A stretch of DNA of 64,000 bases from positions 516,354 to 580,353 of the forward strand of contig NZ_JAIELN010000002.1 of assembly GCF_019753045.1 (NCBI RefSeq), in the 5' to 3' direction. Position numbers and translations under genes: made by a program. The DNA comes from Hyphomicrobium sp. (lineage in GTDB: Bacteria; Pseudomonadota; Alphaproteobacteria; Rhizobiales; Hyphomicrobiaceae). Positions 53,004 through 63,414 of this stretch are shown in pieces; position 1 is the stretch's first letter, and every line of letters starts with the position of its first letter. The notes beneath the pieces are model-generated. The model had not been told where the DNA came from. It searched no databases and saw only the letters and a list, made by a program, of their open reading frames with translations.

Positions 53004-53960
53004 ATGGATTGCGATCCACAGATGCACCGCCGGTATGCACTCGTTTTCAATTCGACCGCCGGCGTCGCTATTCCCCGCCTTCTCGACGGTGTGGTCAGCA
53101 GCCTGCGCCATAGCAAGGCAGAAGTCTTCCAAGTCCCGGCACGCAATTCTGCCGAAGCCTCGGAACGCGTTGCGGATTTGGCAAGACGCGGCGCGGCTGA
53201 CGCCGTCATCGCGGCGGGCGGCGACGGCACATTCCGCGCCGTGGCGACGGGGGCGGCCGGAACGAGCCTGCCCGTCGGTCTCGTCCCACTGGGGACAGGC
53301 AACGTGCTCGCTGCCGAGATCGGCCTGCCGAAAGGCGTTCAGGCGCTGGCCGACGTGCTGCTGACCGGCGAGCAGATCGAGATGCGCGGCGGCCTCGCCA
53401 ACGGCGAACCGTTTTTCCTGATGTTGGGCGCAGGCTTCGACGCGCGCGTCGTCGCGAAGCTCAGTTATCGGACGAAACGCGCGTTCGGCCGGGGCGCCTA
53501 TGTCTATCCCGTTATTAAGACATTTGCCGAGGCGCACCCCGTCTTCGACGTCGAACTCGACGGGCGAAGGTTCGAAGCGAGCTGGGTAATCCTGTCGTTT
53601 GCGATCCGCTATGGCAGCGTGTTCACGCTGGCGCCCGATGCCGGGGTGGGGCGCGATACGCTCGTCGCCGTCGTAATGGAAGCCGGCACTCGCCGGGCAA
53701 TCGGAGCCAATCTGCTATCGCTGGCGCTGGGATGGCTCGCCCGCCCGGAAACGAGACCGAAGGGCGTGCACGTTTTGCCGGTCAAGGCCGCGACCATCGG
53801 CAAACGGGAACGGACGCATTTCCAGGTCGACGGGGACGAGGGCGGAATGTCTCCTGTCGAGGTTCGCGCCGACGGTCCCCGCGTTCGTCTGATCGTCCCG
53901 CCCCGCTATGTTGCTGATCTTACGAATTGTCATGCGAATCGCTTAGCCTATGAAGTGTGA
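53004..53960 (+). CDS. Diacylglycerol kinase family lipid kinase
   Basis: 318 residues. The catalytic motif GGDGTFRAVATG, the preceding FNSTAG and the following GLVPLGTGNVLAAEIGLP are the DAGK_cat signature. The C-terminal beta domain (GGLANGEPFFLMLGAGFDARVVAKL) follows the YegS/DgkB type. It phosphorylates diacylglycerol or a related lipid at the membrane. Confidence 0.9.
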   Translation: MDCDPQMHRRYALVFNSTAGVAIPRLLDGVVSSLRHSKAEVFQVPARNSAEASERVADLARRGAADAVIAAGGDGTFRAVATGAAGTSLPVGLVPLGTGNVLAAEIGLPKGVQALADVLLTGEQIEMRGGLANGEPFFLMLGAGFDARVVAKLSYRTKRAFGRGAYVYPVIKTFAEAHPVFDVELDGRRFEASWVILSFAIRYGSVFTLAPDAGVGRDTLVAVVMEAGTRRAIGANLLSLALGWLARPETRPKGVHVLPVKAATIGKRERTHFQVDGDEGGMSPVEVRADGPRVRLIVPPRYVADLTNCHANRLAYEV

Positions 53961-54476
53961 AGTGTTGTTAGGCGTGTCCTTACAACTTTGTGCGAGCGTC
54001 AGAGCGAGAACCAAGGGTCGATGCCCTTCTCTTCTCTGAACCGGTTCCGGATGGACCGGCAGATGACTTCGAACGGCGCGCGGCAGCAATGGATAGGGCT
54101 GCCCGAGGGAGCGTCGTTCTGGTTCAGGTTCGGCAGCTTCACGTTCCTGTCCAACCCTTTCCGCATTTCCGATTTCGAACCTCAGACGTTAGCGCGCCGC
54201 TCAGCGAGCCCGTGTGCTGAGAGTCCGCGTGCGTTGTCTCGATATCGGAACACTCGTTCTCCTGAGCGAGTTGGCGGACACCTGGAAGATGGAGTGCCTC
54301 ATGCAGAAGCGCTGTCACCAGCCAACCGGTTTTCTTCGATCAAGCGAGGCTCATCCCTCGCGCGATTTGCCAAGGAGACGCTGGCTGTTTCTGCTCTGGC
54401 GACAACACAACAAATATCCTCCATGTAGGAGGTGACTGATGCATGCAGGGGTCGGTGCGACGAACTCCTGCCACGC
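53961..54476. other. Interval without a convincing gene
   Basis: About 500 nt. Three overlapping plus-strand frames (147, 77 and 73 codons) compete, none with a recognised domain. The longest includes RMDRQMTSNGARQQWIGLPE, which may be a small unknown protein, but it lacks an RBS. Confidence 0.4.
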
Positions 54477-54478
54477 AA

Positions 54479-54514
54479 AAAAAGAGGCCGTCTCCCATGA
54501 GCCGGCCTCTTTTT
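54479..54514. terminator. Bidirectional intrinsic terminator
   Basis: Stem arms AAAAAGAGGCCG (54479-54490) and its complement (54503-54514), loop of 12 nt, an A-run to the left and a T-run to the right. It can end transcription of amiC on the minus strand and of any plus-strand transcript. Confidence 0.85.
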
Positions 54515-54580
54515 ATTTTTGCGCTTCCGACACTGCCGCGCATCTCGCGGCCGGCTCCGCGCAGCGGAGTCGCAAGGCGC

Positions 54581-55882
54581 TCACATAGGCAGCCGCGCGA
54601 TATCGTGTGAGAAGTAATTGTCGATCGCAGTTGCGATCGACTGCGCAACCTTGCTGCGCCACTCGTCGGATTTCAGGTTGCTGGCGTCTTGCTGGTTCGT
54701 CACGTAGGCAAGCTCGATCAGAACGGAAGGAAACTGCGCGGTCTTCAAAACGCGGAACGCAGCCTGCTGCTCGGGCTCTTGGCGAAGCGGCGTGCTTTCG
54801 CCCATGTTCTCGATGACCGTTTTCGCGAACATGCCGCTGCGTTCGCGCGTCATTTCCACGTCGCGGTTGGCGAGATCTGCGAGAATGTCTTTGACGGTAC
54901 CGACATCGCCATTGACGCTCTTGACCGTATCGATCTCGTCGGCCGACAGGACCATTTGCGCCGAGTTGCCTTTTGCGGAGCGTTCGAGCGACTTGGCGAC
55001 GCCGTCGCGCAACGAATAGATCGTGGCGCCGCGCGCCCGCGAGCCGTTGTCCGAGTAGTCGGCGTGGATGGCAATGAAGAGGTTCGCTTTGTTGCGCTCC
55101 GCGTACCTCGTCCGCTCGTCGAGCGGAATGAATGTATCGTCGCTACGCGTCATCAAAACCTTATAGCGGCCGGTTTTCTCGAGAAGGTCGCGCAATACGA
55201 GGCCGAATTTTAGGACGACCTCCTTCTCGACCGTCCCGAATTTCATGGCGCCTGAGTCGTTGCCGCCGTGACCGGGATCGAGAACGATGATCTGCTTGAA
55301 AGCCCTTGCCGCTCGTTCCCTCGGGGTTTCGGCAAGCCGCGGCGAGGGCGGCTGCAAGTCGGATGCGCCGAGAGCCGAAGGCTTGGCCATCGATTTGCGG
55401 GGATCGGGAAGTGCTGCGGCCGCGGGAAGGATCGCGAGAGAGAGGAGGTAACGGCCATCCTTGTCTTTGCTGATCTTCGAGCTTTCGATCACGGCCGGTT
55501 CGGTGACGTCGATGACGACGCGCGTTTTACCGCGTGCGGCGAGGCCCGCACGAAAACTTTTGACGAGGCCCGCCGGCTGCTTTCCTTCGAGCGTCGGAAG
55601 CCGAACGTTGACGCCGGGCAGCTCGACGACGACCCGGTTCGGGTTCGCAAGTGCAAAGACCTCATAGTCGACTTTGCTTTCGAGGCCGATGACGAAGCGG
55701 GTGCCCGTGGCGCCTTTCGCAGGACCAGACGCGGGGGCCGGTGAGACGGCTGCGGTCTGCACGTCCGCATTCTGAGCGGTCGTGTCTGCGGCCTTGCTAC
55801 CAGCGTAGGCCGGGCACACTGCGCCGGCGGCGAAAGCCGCTGCGAAGACGCTGCAAATTGAGCGTCGAGCCGAGCAACGCAT
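54581..55882 (-). CDS. amiC: N-acetylmuramoyl-L-alanine amidase (AmiC-like)
   Basis: About 433 residues from ATG 55882 (GGGGGA upstream). A signal peptide (RRSICSVFAAAFAAGAVCPAYA) leads into an AMIN domain (about 60-170) and then the amidase_3 catalytic domain: IVLDPGHGGNDSGA, ERTRYAERNKANLFIAIHADYSDNG (zinc His). It cleaves the amide between MurNAc and the stem peptide in the periplasm at division. The C-terminus includes LKTAQFPSVLIELAYVTN with the conserved Glu. Confidence 0.93.
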   Translation of the reverse strand: MRCSARRSICSVFAAAFAAGAVCPAYAGSKAADTTAQNADVQTAAVSPAPASGPAKGATGTRFVIGLESKVDYEVFALANPNRVVVELPGVNVRLPTLEGKQPAGLVKSFRAGLAARGKTRVVIDVTEPAVIESSKISKDKDGRYLLSLAILPAAAALPDPRKSMAKPSALGASDLQPPSPRLAETPRERAARAFKQIIVLDPGHGGNDSGAMKFGTVEKEVVLKFGLVLRDLLEKTGRYKVLMTRSDDTFIPLDERTRYAERNKANLFIAIHADYSDNGSRARGATIYSLRDGVAKSLERSAKGNSAQMVLSADEIDTVKSVNGDVGTVKDILADLANRDVEMTRERSGMFAKTVIENMGESTPLRQEPEQQAAFRVLKTAQFPSVLIELAYVTNQQDASNLKSDEWRSKVAQSIATAIDNYFSHDIARLPM

Positions 55883-56064
55883 AAGTGCAATCCCCCTAGG
55901 CGCGCTCACCACCCGGTCGAGTGCGCCACAGAGACTTCTGTGTGCCTGGGGAAGATGGCGTTTTAGCGGTCGGAGCAATAGGTTATTAAGACTATCGGGC
56001 AACAGCGGTTAATCTCTCGTTAAGAGCTAAAATCAGCAGTTTCGGGGAAAGCTTTGGGCGGCAG

Positions 56065-56529
56065 CTATTTGCCGATTGATACCCAAGCAGCGGCCGCTTC
56101 GTCATCGCTTTCGCGGGCTTCGACCCATCGGGTGGTGCCGCTGACGAGCGTCTCTTTCTTCCAGAATGGCGCACACGTCTTTAAGTAGTCCATCAGGAAT
56201 GCTGTCGCACCAAACGCATCGCCGCGGTGCGGCGAACACGTGATGACCAGCACGATATTATCGCCCGGTTTGAACTCGCCGACGCGGTGTATGATTAACG
56301 ACGCCGACAGATTAAATCGCCGGTGCGCTTCCGCTTCGATCCTCTCGAGCTCGGCTTCCGTCATGCCGGGATAATGTTCGAGCGTCATCGAGACGAGCTT
56401 CTCGGCCCCCGCTTCGCCGCGAACCTTGCCGACGAAAATGGAAACGCCGCCTATTCCGGTATCGTCGCCGGTGAGCCGCGCCATTTCTTCCGAGACATCG
56501 AAATCCGCCTCCGAAACGCGAACGGCCAT
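56065..56529 (-). CDS. moaE: Molybdopterin synthase catalytic subunit MoaE
   Basis: 154 residues. GGVSIFVGKVR, LEHYPGMTEAELERI, RVGEFKPGDNIVLVITCSPHRGDAFGATAFLMDYLK and PFWKKE (catalytic Lys) are MoaE signatures. It inserts the dithiolene sulfurs into precursor Z together with MoaD. The gene starts 1 nt after moaD. Confidence 0.95.
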   Translation of the reverse strand: MAVRVSEADFDVSEEMARLTGDDTGIGGVSIFVGKVRGEAGAEKLVSMTLEHYPGMTEAELERIEAEAHRRFNLSASLIIHRVGEFKPGDNIVLVITCSPHRGDAFGATAFLMDYLKTCAPFWKKETLVSGTTRWVEARESDDEAAAAWVSIGK

Positions 56530-56530
56530 C

Positions 56531-56809
56531 TTAGCCTCCGGTCACTGGAGGAAAGAACGCGATCTCGCGTGCGGATCCGATCTCAGCGGCAGGTTTTGCG
56601 TGGCTATGGTCGATCGCGACGCGGATCGCTTCGGGCTTCGCGAAAGCCTGATCGAAGGGATGGCCCCGGCGGGACTGCCAGAGGAGCAGGTCGTTCACGG
56701 TCAGGATATCTGCCGGCAGGATCAGGCGCTCTTCGCTGAGGCCGGTGCGCTCGCGCAGCCACGCGAAATAGCGCAGTACAGTTTCGCCGGTGCTTTGTTT
56801 TTCGGTCAT
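56531..56809 (-). CDS. moaD: Molybdopterin synthase sulfur carrier subunit MoaD
   Basis: 92 residues, ubiquitin-like fold, ending in FFPPVTGG. The C-terminal Gly-Gly is the thiocarboxylation site that delivers sulfur to MoaE. Between pgsA (7 nt) and moaE (1 nt) in one operon. Confidence 0.94.
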   Translation of the reverse strand: MTEKQSTGETVLRYFAWLRERTGLSEERLILPADILTVNDLLLWQSRRGHPFDQAFAKPEAIRVAIDHSHAKPAAEIGSAREIAFFPPVTGG

Positions 56810-56816
56810 GGCGCCC

Positions 56817-57404
56817 TCAGCGATCGATCGCGTGGCGTATTCCAGCTTTCAGATAATCGTAGCCGGTCAACAGCGTAAGAAGTGCGGCAATCCATAAAAG
56901 CAAAACGCCCGCCGTCGTTGTGCCGGGCAGGATGCCTTCCGCTGCCGGTCCGACGAGCAGCATGGCAAGCGCAACGAACTGAACCGCCGTCTTCCACTTG
57001 GCAAGCTGCGTGACGTGAATTTTGACGTTGAGCTCGGCGAGAAATTCGCGAAGCCCGGAAACGAGAATTTCGCGCGACAGGATGATGAGAGCCGCCCAGA
57101 TCGCCCAGCCGCTGATCGTGCCGGTGTAGACGAGCATCAGAAGCGTTGCCCCGACGAGAAGCTTATCGGCGATCGGATCGAGCATGCGGCCGAGGTTCGA
57201 CTGCTGCTCCCAGATCCGCGCGAGATATCCGTCGAGCCAGTCGGTCAGACATGCGGCGACAAAGATCGCGAACGCCAACCACCGCGCGACGTCGCCCGTC
57301 CCGAAAAACAGGAGGCCGGCAAGCACAGGTACCGCCACCATCCGGCCATAGGTCAGGATATTGGGCAGGCTCGTCGAGAGCGAGCGGTGCGCGACGTGGT
57401 CCAT
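56817..57404 (-). CDS. pgsA: CDP-diacylglycerol--glycerol-3-phosphate 3-phosphatidyltransferase
   Basis: 195 residues, several membrane helices. The CDP-alcohol phosphatidyltransferase motif is present as DWLDGYLARIWEQQSNLGRMLDPIADKLL (D..DG..AR...G...D..D). It makes phosphatidylglycerol phosphate. It leads the pgsA-moaD-moaE operon. Confidence 0.95.
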   Translation of the reverse strand: MDHVAHRSLSTSLPNILTYGRMVAVPVLAGLLFFGTGDVARWLAFAIFVAACLTDWLDGYLARIWEQQSNLGRMLDPIADKLLVGATLLMLVYTGTISGWAIWAALIILSREILVSGLREFLAELNVKIHVTQLAKWKTAVQFVALAMLLVGPAAEGILPGTTTAGVLLLWIAALLTLLTGYDYLKAGIRHAIDR

Positions 57405-57502
57405 GTTTTTTGGGTTAGCCGCAGGGGAGAGGGGCCGTCAATCCCTAGACAGCCCACGGGATGCCCAATGGTGAATCTCCGGGCAGAAAGCCGCACCGCG
57501 CC

Positions 57503-60151
57503 TCATGATGCGGCCGCCGGCAAGGCAGCGGCGCCAACGATGCCCGAACGCCTTAACGCTTCATAGACCGCCACCCTGAGATCGGATTGCACCCTGAGCC
57601 CATGCGTGATGTCGGGCAGCAGGACCCTGAGCGTGTAATCCGTCGTATCCTTGGTGTAGCCCTCGAAAACCGCGATCGGCGCCGGTTCCCGCAGAATGCT
57701 GGGATGGCGATTGGCGCACTCGGTCAGGACGGTCAGCACCCGCCTCGGATCGACGTCCGGGCCGGCCGAGAATTTCAGCACCACGCGCCCGAGGGCGCTG
57801 CGGTGCGTCCAGTTCAGAACGCGGCCCGTGATCAGCTCCGAATTCGGCACGATCAGGCTCGCCCGGTCGAACGTCTCGATTTCGGTCGACCGCACGGAAA
57901 TGCTTCGAACCGTCCCTTGCTCGCTGCCGACGACGACCCAATCGCCGACCTTGATCGGCCTCTCGATGAGGAGAATGAGGCCGGAGACGAAATTGTTGAC
58001 GATCGACTGCAAGCCGAAACCGATACCGACGGAAAGCGCACCGGCGACGATCGCGAGATTGGTGATGTTGAAGCCGGCATACGAGATGGCGATAACGGCG
58101 GCGAGACCCGTGCCGGCATAACCGACAGCGGTTTGGATGGAATTCGCGATACCCGCGTCCATCTTCGGCGCGATGAGGAGATTCTCGCGCAGGCGCCGCT
58201 GAAGCAAGCGGGTGATGAACACGCCCGCGATGAAAATGCCGATCCCGATCTGTATTTTGACGATCGAGATCCGGATCCCTCCGATCTCGAAGCCGAACAG
58301 CAATCGCTGCAGCCAGTCCCGGATGTCGGGCGCGGCAAAACCCCATTGCAGAAGGAGGATCGGAAGCGTCAAGAACGCGACGCAGAGCGTCAGCACAACT
58401 TCGGTCAGCCAGGCGAGTTGTTTGCGGCGGACTTCATCAAACCCCATCCGCTCTTCGAGAACGACGCTGATCTGGCCACGAGACGTCGTGCTTCCGCGCG
58501 TGAACGCGCGAATGGCAAGATAGAGAAGGACCGCGACGAGACCGACGACACCGGTCATGACCAGCTGCTGCGACAGGAACCGCGCCATCGCGATGTAGCC
58601 GAAAAGACAGCAGCCGATGATCGCGGCCGTGGCGATCCCGAGCGGCAGCTTGAACCAGATCGGATCGCCGCGTCTGACCGGCCTGGCCAGCGTCGTCTCG
58701 CTCGACTCGAACGGGGTGAGCAGCAGTCCGATCAGAACGAGCGCAAAAGCAAGGCTCGAAAAGAGCGACTGCGCTACGCTCATCGACAGCGGGAAGTAAA
58801 GAATTTGCCCGAAACTCGAGAGGAAAAGATCGACCGAATAGATCAGGGCCAGCAGGATGAGCAGCAGCGTAATGCGCTTTGCGCTGCGATCTGACAGCTG
58901 CATCAGCCGCCGTTCGGGCCGGTGCGGCGCGAACACGGATACGATCAGTGCCGAAACGGCGATGAAAACGAGCGCGTACCTGAAAAACGCCGCACCTACG
59001 GGCGCCGCGGTCGGGTAGTAGAGCAGCCCCAGATATTCGTGCCCGCCATAAAGCAGCAAGACCGCAGCAATGCCCGGAATGGCACGGACCGGCGCAATCC
59101 ATGAAGCCGATGCTGCACGCTGGAAAAAGCTCGGCGGCGTCGCATTGGGTCCGGGCCGGTAGCGCGTCAGCGACATCACCACCGCCTTCAGCAGCAGATA
59201 AAGGCCGATCGCTGCCGCATAGAGAACGAGCACGCTACCCTTTTGCCGCTTGATCGAACTCCACCAGTCCTCAGCATTGTATTGAAGGCGCCATTGGACG
59301 CTCGCCCGCTGCCGCGCGATATCGTTCCAGAAGGCTGGCATCAGCGGGCTCGACATCTGCTCCGTCAAACTGCGCACGAACATCTGCAGCCTGAGCTCGG
59401 TGATTTTGTCGATGGCCTGACGCGCGCGCCACCACGTCACTTCGAGCGTCTTGATGGCGCCTGAAACCTCGGCTTCCTGCACATCGAGCCGCGCACGCTC
59501 GGCCGCAACGGCGGCCGGCTCCGGCGCGGCATCTTTGGCCGGCGGTTCGCCAAGTCGTTTGATCTGAACCTGGAGATCGGAAAGACGTGGGCGAAGCCCG
59601 TCGGCCGTCTGCGTGGACTTCGAGATCACGCCGTCGATGTTGTCACGCAACCGGCCGAGATCGGTGTTGACCCCTGAAATCGTGGCCAGCGTTTTTTCCG
59701 CTCCATCCATGTCGCCGACAATGCTGCTGATCGTCGAGCTGACTTCCGGTGTGAGAACCGGCGGAGGCGGCGGCGGCGGAGCAGCAGCAGGCTGCGCCTC
59801 GGGCGTCGCGGCTGCGGGCTCTTGAGCGAGGGCAGGCTGGGAGTCCGCGGGAGCATTCGCCGCAGCGGGCACTGCAGGCGCGGCCTGTGCCTGTGCCGGT
59901 GCCGCCTGTGCTGGTGCGGTTTGCGCGGGTGCCGTCTGTTGAGGTGCCGCCGGTGCCGCTGGCGCGTGCGCCGCACCGGCTCCTGCTGCGGGTGCAGTCA
60001 CGGCTGCTGGAGTACCCTGCGGCGCAGGAGTTGCTGACTTCTGAGCAGCGACAGGTTTTACGGCCGGCGTCCATGCTTCTTGCGCGGCAACGGCGCCCGG
60101 AATGGCAAAAAGAACGGCGAGCGTTAAGGTCGCAAATGCACGTCTCAGCAT
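57503..60151 (-). CDS. Mechanosensitive channel protein, MscS family with DUF3772-type N-terminus
   Basis: About 882 residues from ATG 60151 (a TTG at 60178 would add nine). A signal peptide is followed by a low-complexity Ala/Pro/Gln segment (about residues 30-135) and a coiled-coil region (VEKTL..ISGVNTDLGRLRDNIDGVI). About ten membrane helices lead to the MscS pore and beta domain: AGALSVGIGFGLQSIVNNFVSGLILLIERPIKVGDWVVVG. Large MscS proteins of this kind act as osmotic safety valves or ion-regulated channels. Confidence 0.9.
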   Translation of the reverse strand: MLRRAFATLTLAVLFAIPGAVAAQEAWTPAVKPVAAQKSATPAPQGTPAAVTAPAAGAGAAHAPAAPAAPQQTAPAQTAPAQAAPAQAQAAPAVPAAANAPADSQPALAQEPAAATPEAQPAAAPPPPPPPVLTPEVSSTISSIVGDMDGAEKTLATISGVNTDLGRLRDNIDGVISKSTQTADGLRPRLSDLQVQIKRLGEPPAKDAAPEPAAVAAERARLDVQEAEVSGAIKTLEVTWWRARQAIDKITELRLQMFVRSLTEQMSSPLMPAFWNDIARQRASVQWRLQYNAEDWWSSIKRQKGSVLVLYAAAIGLYLLLKAVVMSLTRYRPGPNATPPSFFQRAASASWIAPVRAIPGIAAVLLLYGGHEYLGLLYYPTAAPVGAAFFRYALVFIAVSALIVSVFAPHRPERRLMQLSDRSAKRITLLLILLALIYSVDLFLSSFGQILYFPLSMSVAQSLFSSLAFALVLIGLLLTPFESSETTLARPVRRGDPIWFKLPLGIATAAIIGCCLFGYIAMARFLSQQLVMTGVVGLVAVLLYLAIRAFTRGSTTSRGQISVVLEERMGFDEVRRKQLAWLTEVVLTLCVAFLTLPILLLQWGFAAPDIRDWLQRLLFGFEIGGIRISIVKIQIGIGIFIAGVFITRLLQRRLRENLLIAPKMDAGIANSIQTAVGYAGTGLAAVIAISYAGFNITNLAIVAGALSVGIGFGLQSIVNNFVSGLILLIERPIKVGDWVVVGSEQGTVRSISVRSTEIETFDRASLIVPNSELITGRVLNWTHRSALGRVVLKFSAGPDVDPRRVLTVLTECANRHPSILREPAPIAVFEGYTKDTTDYTLRVLLPDITHGLRVQSDLRVAVYEALRRSGIVGAAALPAAAS

Positions 60152-60272
60152 AGGCAGGACAGAACCCTTGAATGACAACAGCGAAATGACAATCGGGAAG
60201 AAGGCCCTTCGCCCCCAAGTGCCGCGAAATTAGGGCAGCAGGCGCCTTTCTGGCTAGCCTCAAATAAGGCCG

Positions 60273-62264
60273 CTATCCCGCCCGCTCGTGGAAGAAATCG
60301 TAGATTTTTTTTGCCATATCCGCGGATATGCCCTCCACAGCCTTCAAATCTTCGATACCGGCTCGCGATACGGCCTTCGCTGAGCCAAAGTGCTTCAAAA
60401 GCGCCCGCTTGCGCGTCGGGCCGATGCCTTCGATCTCGTCGAGCGGATTGACGCCAAGTGATTTCGCGCGTTTTGCCCGATGGGTCCCGACGGCGAAACG
60501 ATGCGCTTCGTCGCGCAGGCGCTGCACGAAATAGAGAACCGGGTCTTTGGCCTCGAGCATGATCGGCCATTCGCGGCCGGGAATGTGAAAATGCTCGCGG
60601 CCCGCATCACGGTCAGGCCCCTTTGCGACGCCGATCAGCGCAATGTCGTGCAGTCCGAATCCGGCAAGCACTTCGCGCGCGACGGAAAGCTGTCCAAGGC
60701 CGCCGTCGATCAAAACGAGATCCGGCCGGTCGGGAAATGCACGATCCTCGACGGTATCGTCTTCTGCGACGACGACCGGCACTAAGGGTCCGCCCGCTAC
60801 GTCCGATTCGATTTCAGCGACTTCCGATTCGATCTCGCTGATGACCTCGGCCTCCGCGATCCGCTTGAACCGGCGCGTCAGCACCTCGCGCATCATCGCG
60901 TAATCGTCGCCGGGCGTCGTATCCGGAGACTTGATGTTGAATTTCCGGTACTGGCCTTTGACGAAACCCTCAGGCCCCGCAACGATCATCGCGCCGACGG
61001 CGTTCGTGCCGGCTGTGTGGCTGTTGTCGAACACCTCGATGCGGCGAGGAACCGAGGGCAGCCCGAACCGCTCGGCGATGCCTTCGAGAAGCCGCGCTTG
61101 CGATGAGCTCTCAGCGAGTTTCCGGCCCAAAGCTTCGCGCGCATTTGCGAGCGCATGCTCGACGATCGTCGATTTCGTCCCGCGCGACGGAACGCGGATT
61201 TCGACCTTTCTCTCCGCCTTCGTCGACAAAGCCTCGGTGAGAAGCTCCCGCTCCGCGATGTCGTGTGATAGCAGGATCAGCCGCGGCACCGGCTTATCGT
61301 CGTAGAACTGCGCGATGAAGCTATCGAGCACTTCCTCGACGTTGAGCGTGCGGTCGGCTTTCGGATAATAGGCGCGATTGCCCCAGTTCTGGCCGGTGCG
61401 GAAGAAGAACACCTGAATGCATGTCTGCCCGCCATCCTGATAGGCGGCGAAGACATCGGCTTCTTCGACTCCTTCCGGATTTATCGACTGATCCGCAGTG
61501 ACGTGAGCGAGCGCCCAGAGCCGGTTGCGGTATTTGGCAGCCGTCTCGAACTCGAGTTTGTCGGCGGCCTCCTGCATCAGCTCTTGGTACATGCGGCGCA
61601 CTGTCTGGCTTCCGCCGCTCAAGAACCGCGCGGCCTCATCGACGAGCACCCCGTAATCTTCGAGACCGATTTCGCCCGTGCACGGCGCCGAGCAGCGTTT
61701 GATTTGATAGAGCAGGCACGGCCGAGTCCGGCTCTCGTAGACGCTGTCGGAGCACGAGCGCAGAAGAAACGCCCGCTGCAGCATGTTCACGGTGCGGCCG
61801 ACCGCTCCGGCCGAAGCGAACGGGCCGAAGTAGTCGCCCTTGCGATTCCGTGCGCCCCGATGCTTCATCACGGCCGGCGCCGGATGGTCGCGGCAGATGA
61901 GAATGTAGGGGAACGACTTGTCGTCCCGCATCAACACGTTGAAGCGCGGCCGGAAGCGCTTGATGAGGTTCGCTTCCAAGAGAAGCGCTTCGGCCTCCGT
62001 CCGGACGGTGACGAACTCCATTGATGCCGTCGCGAGGATCATGCGGGCTATTCGGTTCGTATGGCCGTTGAGCCGCGCATAGTTGGAGACGCGGGCGCGC
62101 AGCGAGCGCGCCTTGCCGACATAGATGACCTCGCCTGCGACATCGAGCATCCGGTAGACGCCGGGGCTCTGCGGCAAGTTCTTCAAATACGCAGCAATCA
62201 CGTCCGGCCCCGTCTTTACGGGCGTTTCCGGCGGCGATGTGAATGTTGTCGGCTCTTCGGTCAT
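60273..62264 (-). CDS. uvrC: Excinuclease ABC subunit C
   Basis: 663 residues. GIY-YIG nuclease domain ([29 protein letters not shown]), UVR motif ([25 protein letters not shown]), UvrC RNase H-like domain ([33 protein letters not shown]), and C-terminal HhH pair ([37 protein letters not shown]). It makes both incisions in nucleotide excision repair. Confidence 0.96.
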   Translation of the reverse strand: MTEEPTTFTSPPETPVKTGPDVIAAYLKNLPQSPGVYRMLDVAGEVIYVGKARSLRARVSNYARLNGHTNRIARMILATASMEFVTVRTEAEALLLEANLIKRFRPRFNVLMRDDKSFPYILICRDHPAPAVMKHRGARNRKGDYFGPFASAGAVGRTVNMLQRAFLLRSCSDSVYESRTRPCLLYQIKRCSAPCTGEIGLEDYGVLVDEAARFLSGGSQTVRRMYQELMQEAADKLEFETAAKYRNRLWALAHVTADQSINPEGVEEADVFAAYQDGGQTCIQVFFFRTGQNWGNRAYYPKADRTLNVEEVLDSFIAQFYDDKPVPRLILLSHDIAERELLTEALSTKAERKVEIRVPSRGTKSTIVEHALANAREALGRKLAESSSQARLLEGIAERFGLPSVPRRIEVFDNSHTAGTNAVGAMIVAGPEGFVKGQYRKFNIKSPDTTPGDDYAMMREVLTRRFKRIAEAEVISEIESEVAEIESDVAGGPLVPVVVAEDDTVEDRAFPDRPDLVLIDGGLGQLSVAREVLAGFGLHDIALIGVAKGPDRDAGREHFHIPGREWPIMLEAKDPVLYFVQRLRDEAHRFAVGTHRAKRAKSLGVNPLDEIEGIGPTRKRALLKHFGSAKAVSRAGIEDLKAVEGISADMAKKIYDFFHERAG

Positions 62265-62399
62265 GGCGCACCTAAAGTTGGGCTGCCGCCGAGGTCAAGC
62301 AAGGCATCGGGCTTGCGCCACAAAATCAACACGTCATGGGCGTGGTGTGCAAGCTCTTTAGGACATTGGGGAATTTAAGGTAGCGCCGAGGGGGGTGTT

Positions 62400-63371
62400 A
62401 TGCGTCGCGTCATCGCCGTTCTCGGCCTAGCGTTGATTGTTGTCTTGCCGGCATTGGCGCTGGCAAAGCCGATGAAGGAAAAGCCGATAAAACCATTCCA
62501 GAACTCGCAGGAGCTTCTGAAATGGATCAACGATTACCGCAAGAATCCAGAGCCCCAGCGGGCTCCCGAAGCCGTGAAAGCGATGTCGGCGCAGGGCTCG
62601 ATCCGGGAAGTGGATCAGGCGGGCGTTTACATTGGCTTCGTTGCGGGTGTCCTCGGCTCCAATCCCGAGATTGCCGACGATCTCATCTCAAAGATGTTTC
62701 CGCTGCCGCCTGAAGACCAGGTGCTTGTCGTCAAGGCGATCGCCTATTCGGGGCTTCCGCGCTGGCGCGACACGATGGCGAAGTTCGTCGAGCGCATGCC
62801 GGCCCGGAAGGTGCTGATCGACAAGTACATGTTCGGCGACAAGCCGACCCTCACCGCGATTTCCATCAAGGACGACGCGACGGTCATCGATCTCAACTGG
62901 GGCTACTACTTCGCGACCGGCTGGGAAGCGCCCGTCCGCCGCATCGTGGGCGCGCTCGAGCTCTCACTCGATAAGGACAAGGTCGAATTATTGACGATCG
63001 GCGCGATGGCGAAATGGACGCTGGCGCAGAATGCGTCTCGCAATGACGATTTGCTGCTTCTTCTGAAAAAGATATCCAGCGACAGCGATCCCAAAGTCAG
63101 GAAGCCGCTCACCGAAGTCATCGAGGCCGCCGAAACGCTCGAGCTGTCGAAGCTTCGCAAGGATGCGCTGGCATCCATCGACGAATTGAAAGCAAAAGGT
63201 CCGGAAAGTCTTCGTAACTACAACTGGTGGGGACAGACCGGTCAAACCGTTTTCGCGCTCGGCTGCGTCGCGGCTGCCGCGACGGGGATGGTCGCAGCTG
63301 GCATTCCTTGCGTGGTCGGCGGCGCGGCTTCGACGGCCGCCCTCAAATACCTCGCCCCATCTGCCGAGTAA
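62400..63371 (+). CDS. Conserved hypothetical exported protein
   Basis: 323 residues. Signal peptide MRRVIAVLGLALIVVLPALA, a long helical repeat-like middle (residues 60-270), and a C-terminal hydrophobic segment (TVFALGCVAAAATGMVAAGIPCVVGGAAS). ATG 62400 has GAGGGGGG upstream. No family recognised. It is divergent from uvrC. Confidence 0.75.
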   Translation: MRRVIAVLGLALIVVLPALALAKPMKEKPIKPFQNSQELLKWINDYRKNPEPQRAPEAVKAMSAQGSIREVDQAGVYIGFVAGVLGSNPEIADDLISKMFPLPPEDQVLVVKAIAYSGLPRWRDTMAKFVERMPARKVLIDKYMFGDKPTLTAISIKDDATVIDLNWGYYFATGWEAPVRRIVGALELSLDKDKVELLTIGAMAKWTLAQNASRNDDLLLLLKKISSDSDPKVRKPLTEVIEAAETLELSKLRKDALASIDELKAKGPESLRNYNWWGQTGQTVFALGCVAAAATGMVAAGIPCVVGGAASTAALKYLAPSAE

Positions 63372-63414
63372 TGTCTTCCGACCGGCGACGTCGTCTGCCG
63401 ATCGCGGCTGGGGT

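Noticed and set aside
52025..53302. 425-codon minus-strand open frame opposite rpoH
   Set aside because: It mirrors rpoH and the start of the lipid kinase gene. Its long openness follows from high GC in third codon positions.
53988..54428. 147-codon plus-strand frame between the lipid kinase and the terminator
   Set aside because: It competes with two other frames of similar size, has no RBS and no domain.
57587..58894. 435-codon plus-strand open frame opposite the MscS-type channel gene
   Set aside because: It is antisense to a clear channel gene, rich in Arg/Asp/Glu typical of a shadow frame, and has no RBS or domain.
59760..60030. Short-period repeats that could suggest a CRISPR or tandem repeat array
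   Set aside because: They encode the Ala/Pro/Gln-rich linker of the channel protein. There is no spacer-repeat structure. No CRISPR array was seen anywhere in the window.
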